A stretch of 64,000 nucleotides of DNA from Bryoerythrophyllum caledonicum (lineage: Eukaryota > Streptophyta > Bryopsida > Pottiales > Pottiaceae), in NCBI GenBank assembly GCA_963971425.1, contig OZ020525.1, positions 22,016,187-22,080,186 of the forward strand, written 5' to 3'. Position numbers and translations under genes: made by a program. Within the stretch, counting starts at the first letter, position 1, and each line of letters opens with the position of its first letter. Shown in pieces: positions 23,601 to 33,968 of this stretch. Below the pieces are notes generated by a model. That model was not told the origin of the DNA and did no database searches. It worked only from the letters and a program-made list of their open reading frames with translations.

Positions 23601-24095
23601 AGAGGTCCTCATGAGGGAGGTGAAAATCCGCTAGGATCGCTTCCACAACCATTGGATGTCACCCCCGAAGATGAGGTTCTCGAGCCTTACTATGGACCCG
23701 CCAATGAAGCCCCAAAGTCCACATTTAATCCTTGGCGTGATATTCGTCTCGGGTCCTGGATTTTAGTTAGACCTAGTGATCCAGACATCTATCCTGTTTG
23801 GCAGGGTAGAGCAGTTTCGGACGTCGTCAGGGATGAGGGTAATGTCAACCATGGAAAATTCCTCGTTAAGTATTGGGAGCCTGATAACAAGCAGAAGAAT
23901 CTGAAGCGGAAGTACCAGGACTGTTGGGAAGCCACTTGGGTTCCAGACCAAAAGAAGCCTGTATGGTGTCATGTGAGTTCTGTTTTGTTTGCGACTTGGT
24001 CTAGCAAAGTTAACCAACTCACGAGATCCATTCCACGTAAAATGAAGGAAGCAGCGCTTGTGAACTTAGAGAAAGCGAATGCCGCTGACCCTTGA
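20624..24095 (+). CDS. RNase H-like transposase candidate (DUF7869-type), interrupted by one in-frame TAG
   Basis: Two exons: 20624-21952 and 22158-24095, phase 0, 1088 codons. Exon 1 has an acidic start, a CCPKRCCQ cysteine cluster and a region (KFYDKSFEDRKEY, EVCSVASYTIHGIRKSTF, THGNKG) that I associate with proteins carrying DUF7869. Exon 2 has a CSTCDEFN motif. It then has three acidic blocks spaced like a DDE/D catalytic core: CVIHDKMDTAKT (about 541-549), LDNSAKDNKN (667-676) and HTHEDIDDYFS (703-713). TAG at 22824-22826 precedes the second block, where Gln fits (KLFL-x-LDNS), consistent with CAG to TAG. The bases TTGTTTCTATAG also resemble a 3' splice site, so splicing there cannot be excluded. 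The start is chosen at the first in-frame ATG after a splice acceptor; an upstream exon may exist. The stop is TGA. Confidence 0.65.
21039..21052. repeat. CCGGAGATCTCCGG, exact copy inside coding sequence
   Basis: In frame in exon 1 of the transposase candidate, read as part of PTGDLRSD. It is the only exact copy in a coding exon. Confidence 0.85.
22029..22042. repeat. CCGGAGATCTCCGG, exact copy in an intron
   Basis: It lies inside the 205-bp intron 21953-22157 of the transposase candidate and is followed by CTGGG. Confidence 0.88.
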
Positions 24096-25061
24096 TCCGG
24101 TGATCAGTCCCAATACCTAGAATTCTGTTCTGTGAAATTCAGTTTCTGAAAAATCTCGTCGAGTCTCTTCGACCTCACGGAGGAGCACCGGAGATCTCCG
24201 GCTGTGAAGACTATTATTTTCTGGTCCAGAGTTCGACATCCCTCCAATCAGCTCTCGCCACTTTTCGTGAAGAGAATCGGATTTGCGCTCTTCCATTCAC
24301 TGTTACTAGGATACATTGAGTAGTGACACAATTATTATTGACTGGTCTTTTCCACCGGAATATTTTCAGACCCGCATATCTCATAGGACGCTTACCAGAG
24401 ATCTCCGGGTATGGAAGACAAATTTCGTGGTCAGACGAATGTTCATGTATTGCCTTGTTCAAGTGGGTGAGATCTAGCCGGAGATCTCCGGATACGAGAT
24501 TCACATCTACCATTCTTATCAATGGAGTCCACATTTCCCAATTTTGAGCTTCCCTAGGTGTTCTGAATATTATTGAATCATATCCGGAGATCTTCTGTGA
24601 CTACGATACTGCAATTTCTCTATCAATGGAACTTGTTTCAAAATGACAGAGACCTTTTTGGCATTCTCCTGGCTGGTTCCTTCTTTGATTTATGACATGC
24701 CACTGCTAATATGAAAGTGGGCGGTCAATTACACAGTTAATATCAGTCATCCGAGTTCTTTCATTTGATTGAACTGATGCTGATGGTTGGCGGCGGAGAT
24801 TGTACTTCTCACATCTCATTATCACAGGACGTTTCACGCGTGGCCTACCATGTTGTTCGTTCATGAATTTGGCATCTGCCATTAAGTCCATCAGTCTGGG
24901 TGTTATGGCGACTTAAATCAATGTACCTACGCTCGAGAAGTGTAGTTAGTGGGTTGGTGGGGAGGATTGTATAAGAGAGGGTTCAGGGATGCAGTAATCC
25001 ATATGTTTTGTCTTTCAACCATAAGTCTTGTTAGGCCATAGCCACAGTGGAGAGAGAGGAG
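24096..25061. other. Spacer between the two right-arm genes
   Basis: No supported gene. It holds the 3' flank of the transposase candidate, the palindrome group at 24188-24597 and the promoter of the small acidic-protein gene. Confidence 0.45.
24188..24597. repeat. Four palindromes of mixed quality 3' of the transposase candidate
   Basis: Exact copies at 24188-24201 and 24478-24491, a one-mismatch copy CCAGAGATCTCCGG at 24395-24408, and a decayed copy CCGGAGATCTTCTG at 24584-24597. Confidence 0.8.
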
Positions 25062-25499
25062 ATGGCTTTCGGAAGTAGAAAGAGGGAGAGGGATGTCTCT
25101 GATTCGGTAGATAGGAGAGTTTCACGAAGGATGGTGAGCGAGGCTCAGGGTTCGGAGAAGGGAAGACTGCTTTTCTTACAAGTCGAGTACAGAAGGGCGA
25201 TCTGTTCCGATCGGCGTGTTCTAGACGAATTGGAGGATGACGCTGAGAGCAAGTTTGTTCAAGAGGAGGACTACGGCATCGACTGTGATGCAGAGGACGA
25301 GAAGCACATCGACTCCGATGTGGAAGAGACCCTTGATAGAGCTGCTTCGGTTGAAGAAGAGGTGGAGGACGACCCCTGGTATGAAGACGAGGAGGAATCT
25401 TCTTCGGATGGTGGCTGCAGCCCATTTCAAACTGGGTGTGACACAGGGTCTAATGTCGATTCGGACATGTACGCACCGGCTCACTGGAAGGATCTTTAG
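25062..25499 (+). CDS. Small acidic protein of unknown function, 145 aa
   Basis: Single frame from ATG 25062 to TAG 25499, with no other ATG close upstream. The N-terminal 40 residues are basic (GSRKRERDVSD, RRVSRRM). Residues 60-130 are strongly acidic (DELEDDAESK, EDDPWYEDEEESSSDGG). I recognise no domain. It has the same orientation as the transposase candidate and is the last gene before the right inverted repeat. The basic head and acidic tail suggest a nuclear accessory protein, but that is inference. Confidence 0.55.
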   Translation: MAFGSRKRERDVSDSVDRRVSRRMVSEAQGSEKGRLLFLQVEYRRAICSDRRVLDELEDDAESKFVQEEDYGIDCDAEDEKHIDSDVEETLDRAASVEEEVEDDPWYEDEEESSSDGGCSPFQTGCDTGSNVDSDMYAPAHWKDL

Positions 25500-25685
25500 A
25501 GCTCTTCAGAGAGGTTGTGCAAGGATAGAATTTGTTGTTAGATCCACGAATTTTGCTCAGACCAGTCATTGCTTTTTCCTACATTTGGTCTTGTATCAAA
25601 CGCATTTGTAAAGAGACTTCATTCCAGAGTAGCATTGTCGTTTTTGAACAGCCGAGCAATTATATTTTTAGTACTTTTCTTTCGA

Positions 25686-25936
25686 CCGGATATCTCCGGA
25701 TGTCTGAACGGCATTCCTTGCATGTCAATGCTTCAAGCTCTGAAATGCACTGTACTCATCTTCTACACAATATTACCACAGAAATGTACAGTACACCATA
25801 TTACATGGTTGTTTTATAAATGTGTTAGCTTGAAAGTTGTTATCATTTTGTCGATCACGGCGAACGAAATTTCACGCTTGTTTTATCACTATATTCGATT
25901 AGTCATGTATCACTGAAACCATCCGGAGATATCCGG
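25686..25936. repeat. Right-end palindrome variants, mutually inverted
   Basis: 25686-25699 is CCGGATATCTCCGG, the same variant as the left end. 25923-25936 is CCGGAGATATCCGG, its exact reverse complement, so the outermost right site is the mirror image of the outermost left sites. Confidence 0.8.
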
Positions 25937-26012
25937 CTGAATGAATAAAATAAATTAACTGGGTATCCCTTTCATATTCTTTGGTGCGACTATTTTACGA
26001 GACTAAAATCCT

Positions 26013-26201
26013 TCTTCCTTATTTCTGGACTTTGCAAAGTCCAGAAATAGTTAAATACAGCATCCAACTATGTCTACAATGATCCGGCTCTTTCAATAGT
26101 ATGGATAATTGTGCTATTGGTAAAAATATTCATCAAAAGTAAAAAACTATAGCACATCCAAATCATATACAATAGTGTGGATACACTAAACATCACTTTC
26201 A
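26013..26201. repeat. Right inverted repeat of the giant element
   Basis: On the - strand it reads TTTAGTGTATCCACACTA, TGCTATAG, GATGAATATTTTTACC and finally AACTATTTCTGGACT, in the same order as the left end. Confidence 0.7.
26020..26049. repeat. Perfect 30-bp palindrome
   Basis: The arms TATTTCTGGACTTTG and CAAAGTCCAGAAATA are exact complements with no spacer. The left terminus has only a direct repeat of TTCTGGACT at the matching place. Confidence 0.85.
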
Positions 26202-26324
26202 ACGTATTATACTTTGACACATATTCATGAAAATTTTGAGAAATTGATGATCAAAACTAAGATCGTAGGAACCCACCTAATAGGGTAAATGTCCTCTGAG
26301 GAAGAAATGGTCCTTTCAAGTTAA

Positions 26325-27039
26325 CCCTTGAACGCCGGAGCAACCAAAAAGTGGCTACTTGGATGACATTTTGAGGATGATTATCATTGTAAATGGATGT
26401 TTTTCATCCAATTCTTTTTGTGGAGTTCATTGAATGTGTAAGTATTAGATGCTGATGAAACTTGCCTCATTGAGGTAATTGTGTTATATCTAAATAAGAA
26501 AAAGTTTGTGACATGGATCTCAATGTAGTGTATTTTAGAAACTATTTGCCGTACCTCCAAAATCTGAATTTGAGTCATTAAAATGATATTTTTTTATTTT
26601 GAGTCCACTATTGAAGTGAGGTATATGAAGTCTAGTTTCCATTCCAATTTGAAAATTTGAAAAATACTTAAAATTGGATAAGTTATTGCAATTCGAACTA
26701 TGGGTCTATAACCAATTTTCTAATTTTAGCTGAACACGAAAGTTTCATTTACACCACAAGTTTTGTCCCTACAATGCACACCTTTGGTGAAAATTTCAAA
26801 TTCGTTTAGCATATTTCAATTTGATATGAGGTTTCTTCACTTTTTCTTCAAAAAATCACAATAAATTCAAATTTTGCCAGAACAATTTGTGATTTCTGTG
26901 ACATGAACAAAACTTGTGATCTCATCTTTGAAAAATAAAATAAAAAAATTTCACTTATATTTGATGAAAAATCAGAGCACATAGCAGTAGAATGGAAATT
27001 GGGGTTGATTCCACGGTCACAGGCTCCGTCCTCTAAGGG
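26325..27039. mobile_element. piggyBac-like MITE flanked by TTAA
   Basis: TTAA at 26321-26324 and 27040-27043. The left end CCCTTGAACGCCGGAGCAAC and the right end read inward, CCCTTAGAGGACGGAGCCTG, share the CCCTT start and the CGGAGC block. TTAA duplication and a CCC start are piggyBac hallmarks. The 715-bp interior is AT-rich and non-coding. Confidence 0.65.
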
Positions 27040-27567
27040 TTAAGTGATATTTCATCAAAAATATTTCATCATAATGAAGCAGATTTTTAGTGAGTTTTAA
27101 GTTGACAACAAAATCAGTAGATTCAAGTTTAGAAGATCAAATATATGCTCTGGAGCTGATAGGGTATAGTTAGCAATGCAAATGTTGTAATACCTCAAGG
27201 AACAACACTCACTATTTACTGGACAAGGAGTGCATAGTTAAATGCATACTTACAATGTGAATCCTGGTGCTCCTGGCGAGCTCACTACGCCACTGATGCA
27301 CCACAAACTGATACTCAGATTCGTCCAACTAAATGCACAAATTACTTCTTAACGTTTGGAGTATTAAATATAAATGCATGGCAAATGTACAAAACCGACG
27401 AATCTATCTGGGTAACAAAGCAACATAACCTGGTCCTCTGCAACGTTCCTCCTCCGCACTGGTTTAGAAAGCTAAGTCCCCCTGTGCTGATAAGAACCAT
27501 ATGAAGGCTGGGCTCAGGCCATGGACGTGAATGAAAATACCAGAGGCAGCAACACTTGTTCTCCGTC
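27040..27567. other. 3' flank of the VPS26 gene
   Basis: Intergenic and 3' UTR sequence downstream of the VPS26 stop codon; nothing else recognised. Confidence 0.45.
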
Positions 27568-30281
27568 CTATTCTGCCCGATAGATAGTGATCTCCTGCTG
27601 TTTGAAATACCGCCGGTCTTCTTCATCGACCAAAACCAAATTGAGATAATACTTCACACTGAACTTGTTGTTGATATTTCTGTAGGTTGGGGTCAAATCG
27701 TAAGGACTCAAGAATAACCTGATTGGAATTGACTCCCCTGCACCACAATAACTGAAGTTAATCATTGCTCTGGTTTGGTGTTTCAAGATTATGAACCAAA
27801 ATCAGAAACCAGACGGAAGATTGAATAACAACACGGGTACAAGACAGTGAATTCAACTAGAATTTCCACAAATTATCTGAGGAATAACTGGAACTACGAA
27901 TATGCACTGCAAAAGCCCTGTGAACAATACTCACCTCGAACAGGAGCCCCATCCATGATTTCGTACTTTGCAAGTGTCTCGCTCTCATTGTAAGTGTTCG
28001 GACCTGATCCTGTGGACTCTCGTCTTCTGATTTCAAGCTCCATGTGCTTGATCTTGATTCGCACAAGCAGGAAATATATCTTGCCCACAATTACATCCTT
28101 CAGGTGGTATCTGTTGGATCGGAAAAACAAGATTAAGAAAATCTGTACAAAGAAGACGAGGCTAAACCTCTCAAATTCAAGGCAATGCTTTTCAGTTGTC
28201 ATAAGAAAATACCTTACCAGTACAGGATGTTCAAATCCGACTAGCACAAATAGTTTCATAATACAATTAGTCAATACAATGTAGAACAGAAACAATTTGA
28301 CAAGGAACTTACTTGCTCTTGCTGTACTCAAACTCAATATGCAAGCAGTCCTCAATTCCCACCTCCATCTGTCAGACACTGAGACACACTAAGACAGGGC
28401 ACTGAACCTTCTATATACTAGTACCACCAAGTTGGTCCGATAGTTTGTGCAATTCAAAACAGTGACCAGACAGGATACGAGCTTAGTAACCTAGAACCCC
28501 TCTAAAATGAGAGGCTTTAGAATATTAAAAAGAAAACTTACATGAATGACAACGTAGATCTGTTTTAGCTGCCTACGCAATAGTATCAGGTAAGATCGTG
28601 GTATGTAAAATTAGGTTATAGACGTTTGTCAAACGTTTAACTTCATTCTTACCTTGATGCTATTGTTGATCTCAGGGTGAGGTGAGTAGTTTCGCACCTG
28701 CACATTTCAAAACTGTAAGACCTAACGTACAGGATGAACTACTTTTCATAATAAACCATTGGGCCATGAACTTCTTATGTTACTTGAATGTGTAAAAACA
28801 GATTGATGAGACCATGGCATCAAGTATGACTTCATACGCAGTAAAACAGTGAGGTTGTTCAACAAGCCATCGATGTAGACTTCATCAAAATTAACGAAAA
28901 CTGCGCACGTGCATCAATGGTCTTTCCAAATAAAAAATTGCGGCATGCTTAGGGAACAGGGGGTTTAAAGGGTGTAGGTACGGTACCCAAAAATCCTTGT
29001 ACTCCACAATATTGGTTGCGTAACTCCTGCTGATGGTGACTTTCAGGATGTACCTATCAGAAGGATGGAAAAAATATTATCAACAGCAGATTCCATATCG
29101 AATATATAAAATCCAAGTTTAGGGTCCAGAACATAAAAATACAGCATCGGCCGTGCGGAAAACTGCTCAAATTGGACTACATCGTCAGTAGATAGATACA
29201 ATTTCATAAGGCTAAAAAAGAGAACCAGATTTACTTATCAAATCTAGTTTCTTACCTCAATCTCACATTAACACCGTTGTAAGACTCATACTGCATCTCA
29301 ACTGTGGAGAACTCGAAAGGATACGTCTTGCGCTCCAGAATTTCGCCCGGAACATCAAGCTCCCTCACTGCATTTAAAACTCACCTCAAAAGAAAGAACA
29401 TCGCAAGATCGTAGATAAACCAATCCTAAGAACAAAAACAAAAAAGCCAACGCATGTCCACTTACCCAGAGATGTGAAATCATAAAAGCTGCCCCTGTCA
29501 AAATATAACTCTGCAAAACATTAAAACCAAGACAACGCATTAGGCTTCCAGACCCTAAAATCTCTCAACGATGAATATCGGCTGAACTTAGACCACCGTG
29601 TCACATAGAAGGTACTGTTGGCTACACTAGTGCTCAGAACAGCTTAAAGCATCATTATAACAGAAATTAAATCAGGTTTAACCGCATGACTAAGATCTTG
29701 AGAAACCAGTGCCAAGAACATAAGCGATGACACTCGTACCAATTTGCCCTAGGAGCTCGATCTTCACTCCCGTATGCTCAACTTTCTTGCCAGGCACAGG
29801 GTCAATTCGCACCTGAAATTCCTCACGTGATATCAGAAAATCAGATAACCTCCCGAAGATGCTCAAACTAAAACCTCAGAATCGATCCATCAAAACCTCA
29901 GAATCGATCCATCAAAACCTCAGCATCGTCAAAAAAACCCCGCGTTTTGGCAAAAAGCTGCCGTTTCGACCACATCCCTCTCACCATCAAAACACAAAAA
30001 ACATCTCACCTCACCAACGACGCTCTCGTTCCCGAGAAACAGCGGAACCAACACTGTCTGACCATTCTCCTTCTTGACACTCGCCTGCTTCCGAGTCTCA
30101 GCATCGGCAAAATCAATCGAAATAGAGCACGGCGGCCCGAACGCGCCAATCAAATAATTCTGCACACACAGACGGCAACTCAAATGAGCTCTGACGCACC
30201 AAAACCCGGAGATCCGCAAAGGGAAAACCCTAGGGTTGAAATTCCGAAGGCGTCCAGGGCGATCGCGGGAGAGGTTACCAT
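27568..30281 (-). CDS. VPS26: VPS26 retromer subunit, ten coding exons, 298 aa
   Basis: Exons on the - strand: 30281-30279, 30159-30010, 29812-29740, 29510-29466, 29367-29256, 29053-28987, 28697-28653, 28368-28313, 28110-27935 and 27737-27568. All are GT/AG, phases agree, and 897 nt gives 298 residues plus TAG. The first coding exon is the ATG alone (ATG-GTAACC), joined to AATTATTTG to give MNYLIGAFGPPC. The protein matches the VPS26 arrestin-like fold throughout: [102 protein letters not shown] and YLNLVLVDEEDRRYFKQQEI. VPS26 forms the retromer core with VPS35 and VPS29 and recycles cargo such as vacuolar sorting receptors from endosomes. The C-terminus is slightly shorter than in Arabidopsis. 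Confidence 0.96.
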
Positions 30282-30810
30282 GATGTGATCGCGGGGGGGT
30301 CACCGGCGCGGTGAGGCAGCGAGCATAACGCCGCCGATCCGGGAGGCGCGCGAGAGAAGGGCGGCAGCAATGGCGATGGCGATGCAGGGGTTTGCAAAAT
30401 GGTGCGAGTGAGACTCTGACTCTGAGACTGAACGCGAGAGAGAGAGCGAGCGAGCAGTGGACTCAAGAGCCCAAGCTCCGTTTGCTGCATGCCCCGTCAG
30501 CTTTCTCATCCATCCCTCTGCATATATTCATCGTTCAACTTTCATCGTTCTTTCGTTCACGTTCATCGCTCAGATCTATGTTATAATTGTCGCCAACATT
30601 CGACAAAAAGTATTTTTAATAATAGCTTCCTAAATTCTTGAAATAAAATTACATTATTTTTAAAATCTTTTTTCTACACTCCATGAAAAAATGAATTTGG
30701 AGAATTATGTATATTTACAATTTTTCTGGAATTCTAATTTTAGACATATAATCGTTTTCGACCTTTGGGTACGGTATAACCTTTGCTTACTTATAACCTT
30801 TGTTGATGTG
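30282..30810. other. VPS26 promoter and 5' UTR, then AT-rich DNA
   Basis: GC-rich sequence up to about 30520 with a GAGAGAGAGCGAGCGAG tract (30428-30445) probably carries the VPS26 5' UTR and promoter. The rest is AT-rich and unassigned. Confidence 0.4.
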
Positions 30811-31629
30811 TGTGGAAGTATGAAACTCCCATTTGGTTGCCCCTACCAAAAAAATTAGTTAAATTGTGATTTTTAGTCTTAGATAACTAGAAGAGTAGTT
30901 AGTATTACGTAGAAGTAGGTTGTATAATAATTAGTGAAAGTCGGTGAATGCTTAATTAGTTAATAAGTGTTAAAGTGGTGATAAAGTTGGGCCTTAAAAC
31001 TACCAAAGTTGTGCCCAAAAAGACCTAGAAAGAATGCTCGAGAAGGATCTCCGGGACAAAAGTCCAAATCACCACTTAAGACTAAACTATCTAGTCAAAG
31101 TCTTCATCAACTAGACAGTATACTTAGTAGTGTTAGTAGTAGTTGTTTAGGTTTTGCGTTGTTGTTGTAAAAGTTTAAGTCCCTACTTGGGAAAATAGAC
31201 ACTTAATTTTATATGAGGAAAAAGATTTTAAAAAATAAAAATAAAGAAAAAGACAAATAAAAATAAAATAAAATAAAAATTCATACCCAGGTATCAACCC
31301 GAGTATGGCTCAACTCGGGTATCGACTCGGGTATGGGCTGGATACCTAAGGTACCCGGGTATTACCCGGACAACACCAACCCCCGAGTATAAGCACCAGC
31401 CCCCGGGTCTTAAGACCCAAGGATGGACCCACCCTCAACCCAAACCCTTGGCAGCCCTTCACCCCTCCAAAACTTCTCCTGACCTCCTTTCTTCCAACCT
31501 CACACTCTAATTTTCCTTCCCTCTCTAATCCTCCCCTCTAATTTTTTTTTCTCTCTCTTTTTCTCTCTCTTCGGAGTTGGGGATGTGAAGAACAAGGTTG
31601 TGAGCAACAAGGAGGTGAAGAAGAAGGTA

Positions 31630-33968
31630 CAGTCAGACCTTGATATGTGTTAGGGGTTGGGAGCATACTTTTAGTTAACACTTAGACACTAGTAATACAT
31701 ATCACTTATAGAGGGTGATGCCGATGATTTGTAACACTTATCAAAAATAACACTTAGAAGAATTAAAATGGTAAATACATAACATTTATAGAAAAAATGG
31801 ATGAAATTACAAAATATTGATTCGTTATTCATCTAAGTCCGTCGAAAGAATGAATCAATAGTACTTTGGCAAGTTTCTACTACACGCCAAGATTCTACTT
31901 CTTTTCTAGTGCTGCAATATTCCTAATAGATAACATGGTGTCATTAGGTCTTTGCTCCAAAAACTTCTTTAAAGTTTGAAGAGCACTACCTACATCTTTA
32001 AAGCCTACAACTTCTTCTACTATATTGTGAGGATTAGCTTCATCAGGATCACTATCTTCGTGTTCACTACCTCGTTGTTGAGATGGAAGCATTTCAATAA
32101 TTTCTTCATCAGTGGGTTGATAAGGGTTATTCAAATCAAACTCGAGCTCATAATTTAAATACTCTTGAACATTCATGTTAGGGGTCTCAGTCTCAGAGGA
32201 GATCAAACTTAGTTGTTCCAATACAGCAGCAACCTCCTCTACCTCTTTCCTTTGCTGCTCTTGAAGGACTTCATTTTCTACAAGAACTGAAAGAATTCCA
32301 GTGTGTCTCCAACACTTCTGAATTGTTGTTGGAGTCACTTTGTTACGCCAAGCCTTCTCAAGCATGGTCACAGCTTGGTACACATCAATTGCAAAACTCT
32401 TGCCAGTTGAAATACAATCTATTTGATGTTGAATTAATAACTTCATGTATTGAGCTTTGAATGATGCAATGATCCCTGCATCCATAGGCTGGAAACGACT
32501 AGTTGTATTTGGAGGCAAAAACTCTATTCGTGTCACCCTCAATCTTGAACCTATATTAGGCACTTGATGTCTAGAAAAATTATCAACCAACAAAAATACT
32601 TTCTCTTTCTGGGCACTTACCATCCTCCTCTCAAAATATAACATAAATTGTTCAAAAATTTGTGTTGTCATCCAATGCTTTTTTATCAACATGCCATTAT
32701 ACACCTAGATTTTTTGGGTTTAGAATGTGCCTACCTGTAAAGGCCAGAGGCTTCAAATATTGATTGATAACCAATGGAGGAAGAATGATGCTTCCATCAG
32801 CATTTGCAGTAAGCGTCACCGTGATGAGCTCCTTCTATTTTTTTTCTTTCCAGATAACATTTTTGTAGCTAATGTATGATTTGGTTCCAACTTGTAAAAA
32901 AAATCAGTTTCATCCATATTGAAAACATCACAACTCCTGTACTGAGATACAAGTGTTTTGATGTATTCTATTTTCTTTAAAACCTCTTCAGAAACGTCAG
33001 CTGATGTGTCTTCTCCATGACGGGTATAGCCCTTGATATTATATCTCTTCTTGAAATTTTGCACCTCTAGGAAGTAATGCGTAAAATCTCTTTGCAGCAG
33101 CCACCACAAGGTCATCAAATAAAACTACGTTATTTTTCTGCATTGTCTTAAACCAAGTAAAAGTGGCTTTTCCACTTCTGGGCATTGAGACTTTTGTAAG
33201 TGCTTGGAATCACCGAGGTGCCCAACGTCAAGTCCACTAAGGTGTTCTTTTTGCTTTACTATTCTTCCAATATTCATCTTAGACGCGTTTACTTGAAAGT
33301 GTGCATTCGCCCACGTAGTTAATGCTCTATTGGTAATCTTTCCACCACTAGCTACCACAGTCTCACAATACTAAATAATGTCTTGTTTTTTCTCTAACGT
33401 GAACTCATGACCCTTTGCCATTGCAATCTGTAGGAACTTTACTTTAACAATATATCTTCTATTGATGAATTTGCAATACAAATGAAAACTCTAACAACAT
33501 ATATTCTATGAATGAGTTCACAACACAAATAATAATTCTATAGCCTTCAGTCCCTTCATATAATCATGGCCGCCTTGCCTAGTTGCCTTTTATTTTTAAG
33601 TTGATAAACTTAAAAGCACACTTATCTTTTGTTTTATGAGTTTAAAAATATATGATCTATTAGTTTATGAACTTAAAAAATACATCTACCTATCAGTTTG
33701 TTTCTGAAATGGACATCTAGAGTCACTTTGCAACTAGAAACTATTACTTTACCTCAAAATTATCTCCCCCAAAGCGATGGCTCTTACAAAAAGCCTTTTA
33801 TTGGAAACTTATCTCTTACCGGGGTAAAATTAACAAAGTCGGGAGCGCAATATTGCGTAACACTTAACACATAACACTTACTAGTCTTAATTTTAAGGGA
33901 GCGGAAATCTCCATAACACATATAGAGTTTTAACACTTATCGAGGTAACACTTATCGAGGTCTGACTG
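31630..33968 (-). mobile_element. pogo/Tigger-type DNA transposon with TA duplication
   Basis: The ends CAGTCAGACCTTGATATGTG and, read inward from the right, CAGTCAGACCTCGATAAGTG form the terminal inverted repeat, each flanked by TA (31628-31629 and 33969-33970). It is 2339 bp long with a decayed pogo-like transposase on the - strand. Confidence 0.85.
31895..33421 (-). pseudogene. Decayed pogo/Tigger transposase
   Basis: It starts ATGGCAAAGG at 33421. The N-terminal helix-turn-helix region (FTLEKKQDII, then GGKITNRALTTWANAHF) is broken by TAG at 33373-33371 and later frameshifts. The DDE_1 catalytic core is readable in pieces: VFNMDETDFFYKLEPNHTLA (first Asp), VFLLVDNFSRHQ (second Asp) and LPPNTTSRFQPMDAGIIASF (third). 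The C-terminus ends IAALEKK at 31895. The copy cannot make a full protein as it stands. Confidence 0.85.

Larger units (their letters stand above)
8321..26201. mobile_element. Candidate giant DNA transposon (~17.9 kb) with dispersed 14-bp palindromes
   Basis: The boundaries are imperfect inverted repeats at 8321-8428 and 26013-26201. Inside are a left-arm gene set on the - strand (ParB-like, FCP1-like, orphan exon) and a right-arm set on the + strand (RNase H-like transposase candidate, acidic protein). Between them lies a 4.8 kb non-coding centre. Exact or one-mismatch copies of CCGGAGATCTCCGG occur only between 8620 and 25936, just inside the inverted repeats, so the repeat range and the palindrome range independently mark one unit. 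No target-site duplication could be identified, which leaves the outer edges uncertain by about 10-20 bp. The DUF7869-type core suggests a transposase-mobilised element, but mobility is inferred. Confidence 0.65.

Noticed and set aside
8462..25936. The palindromes as a CRISPR array
   Set aside because: Spacing is irregular (tens to thousands of bases), the sites lie in introns and exons of a eukaryotic gene set, and no cas gene is present.
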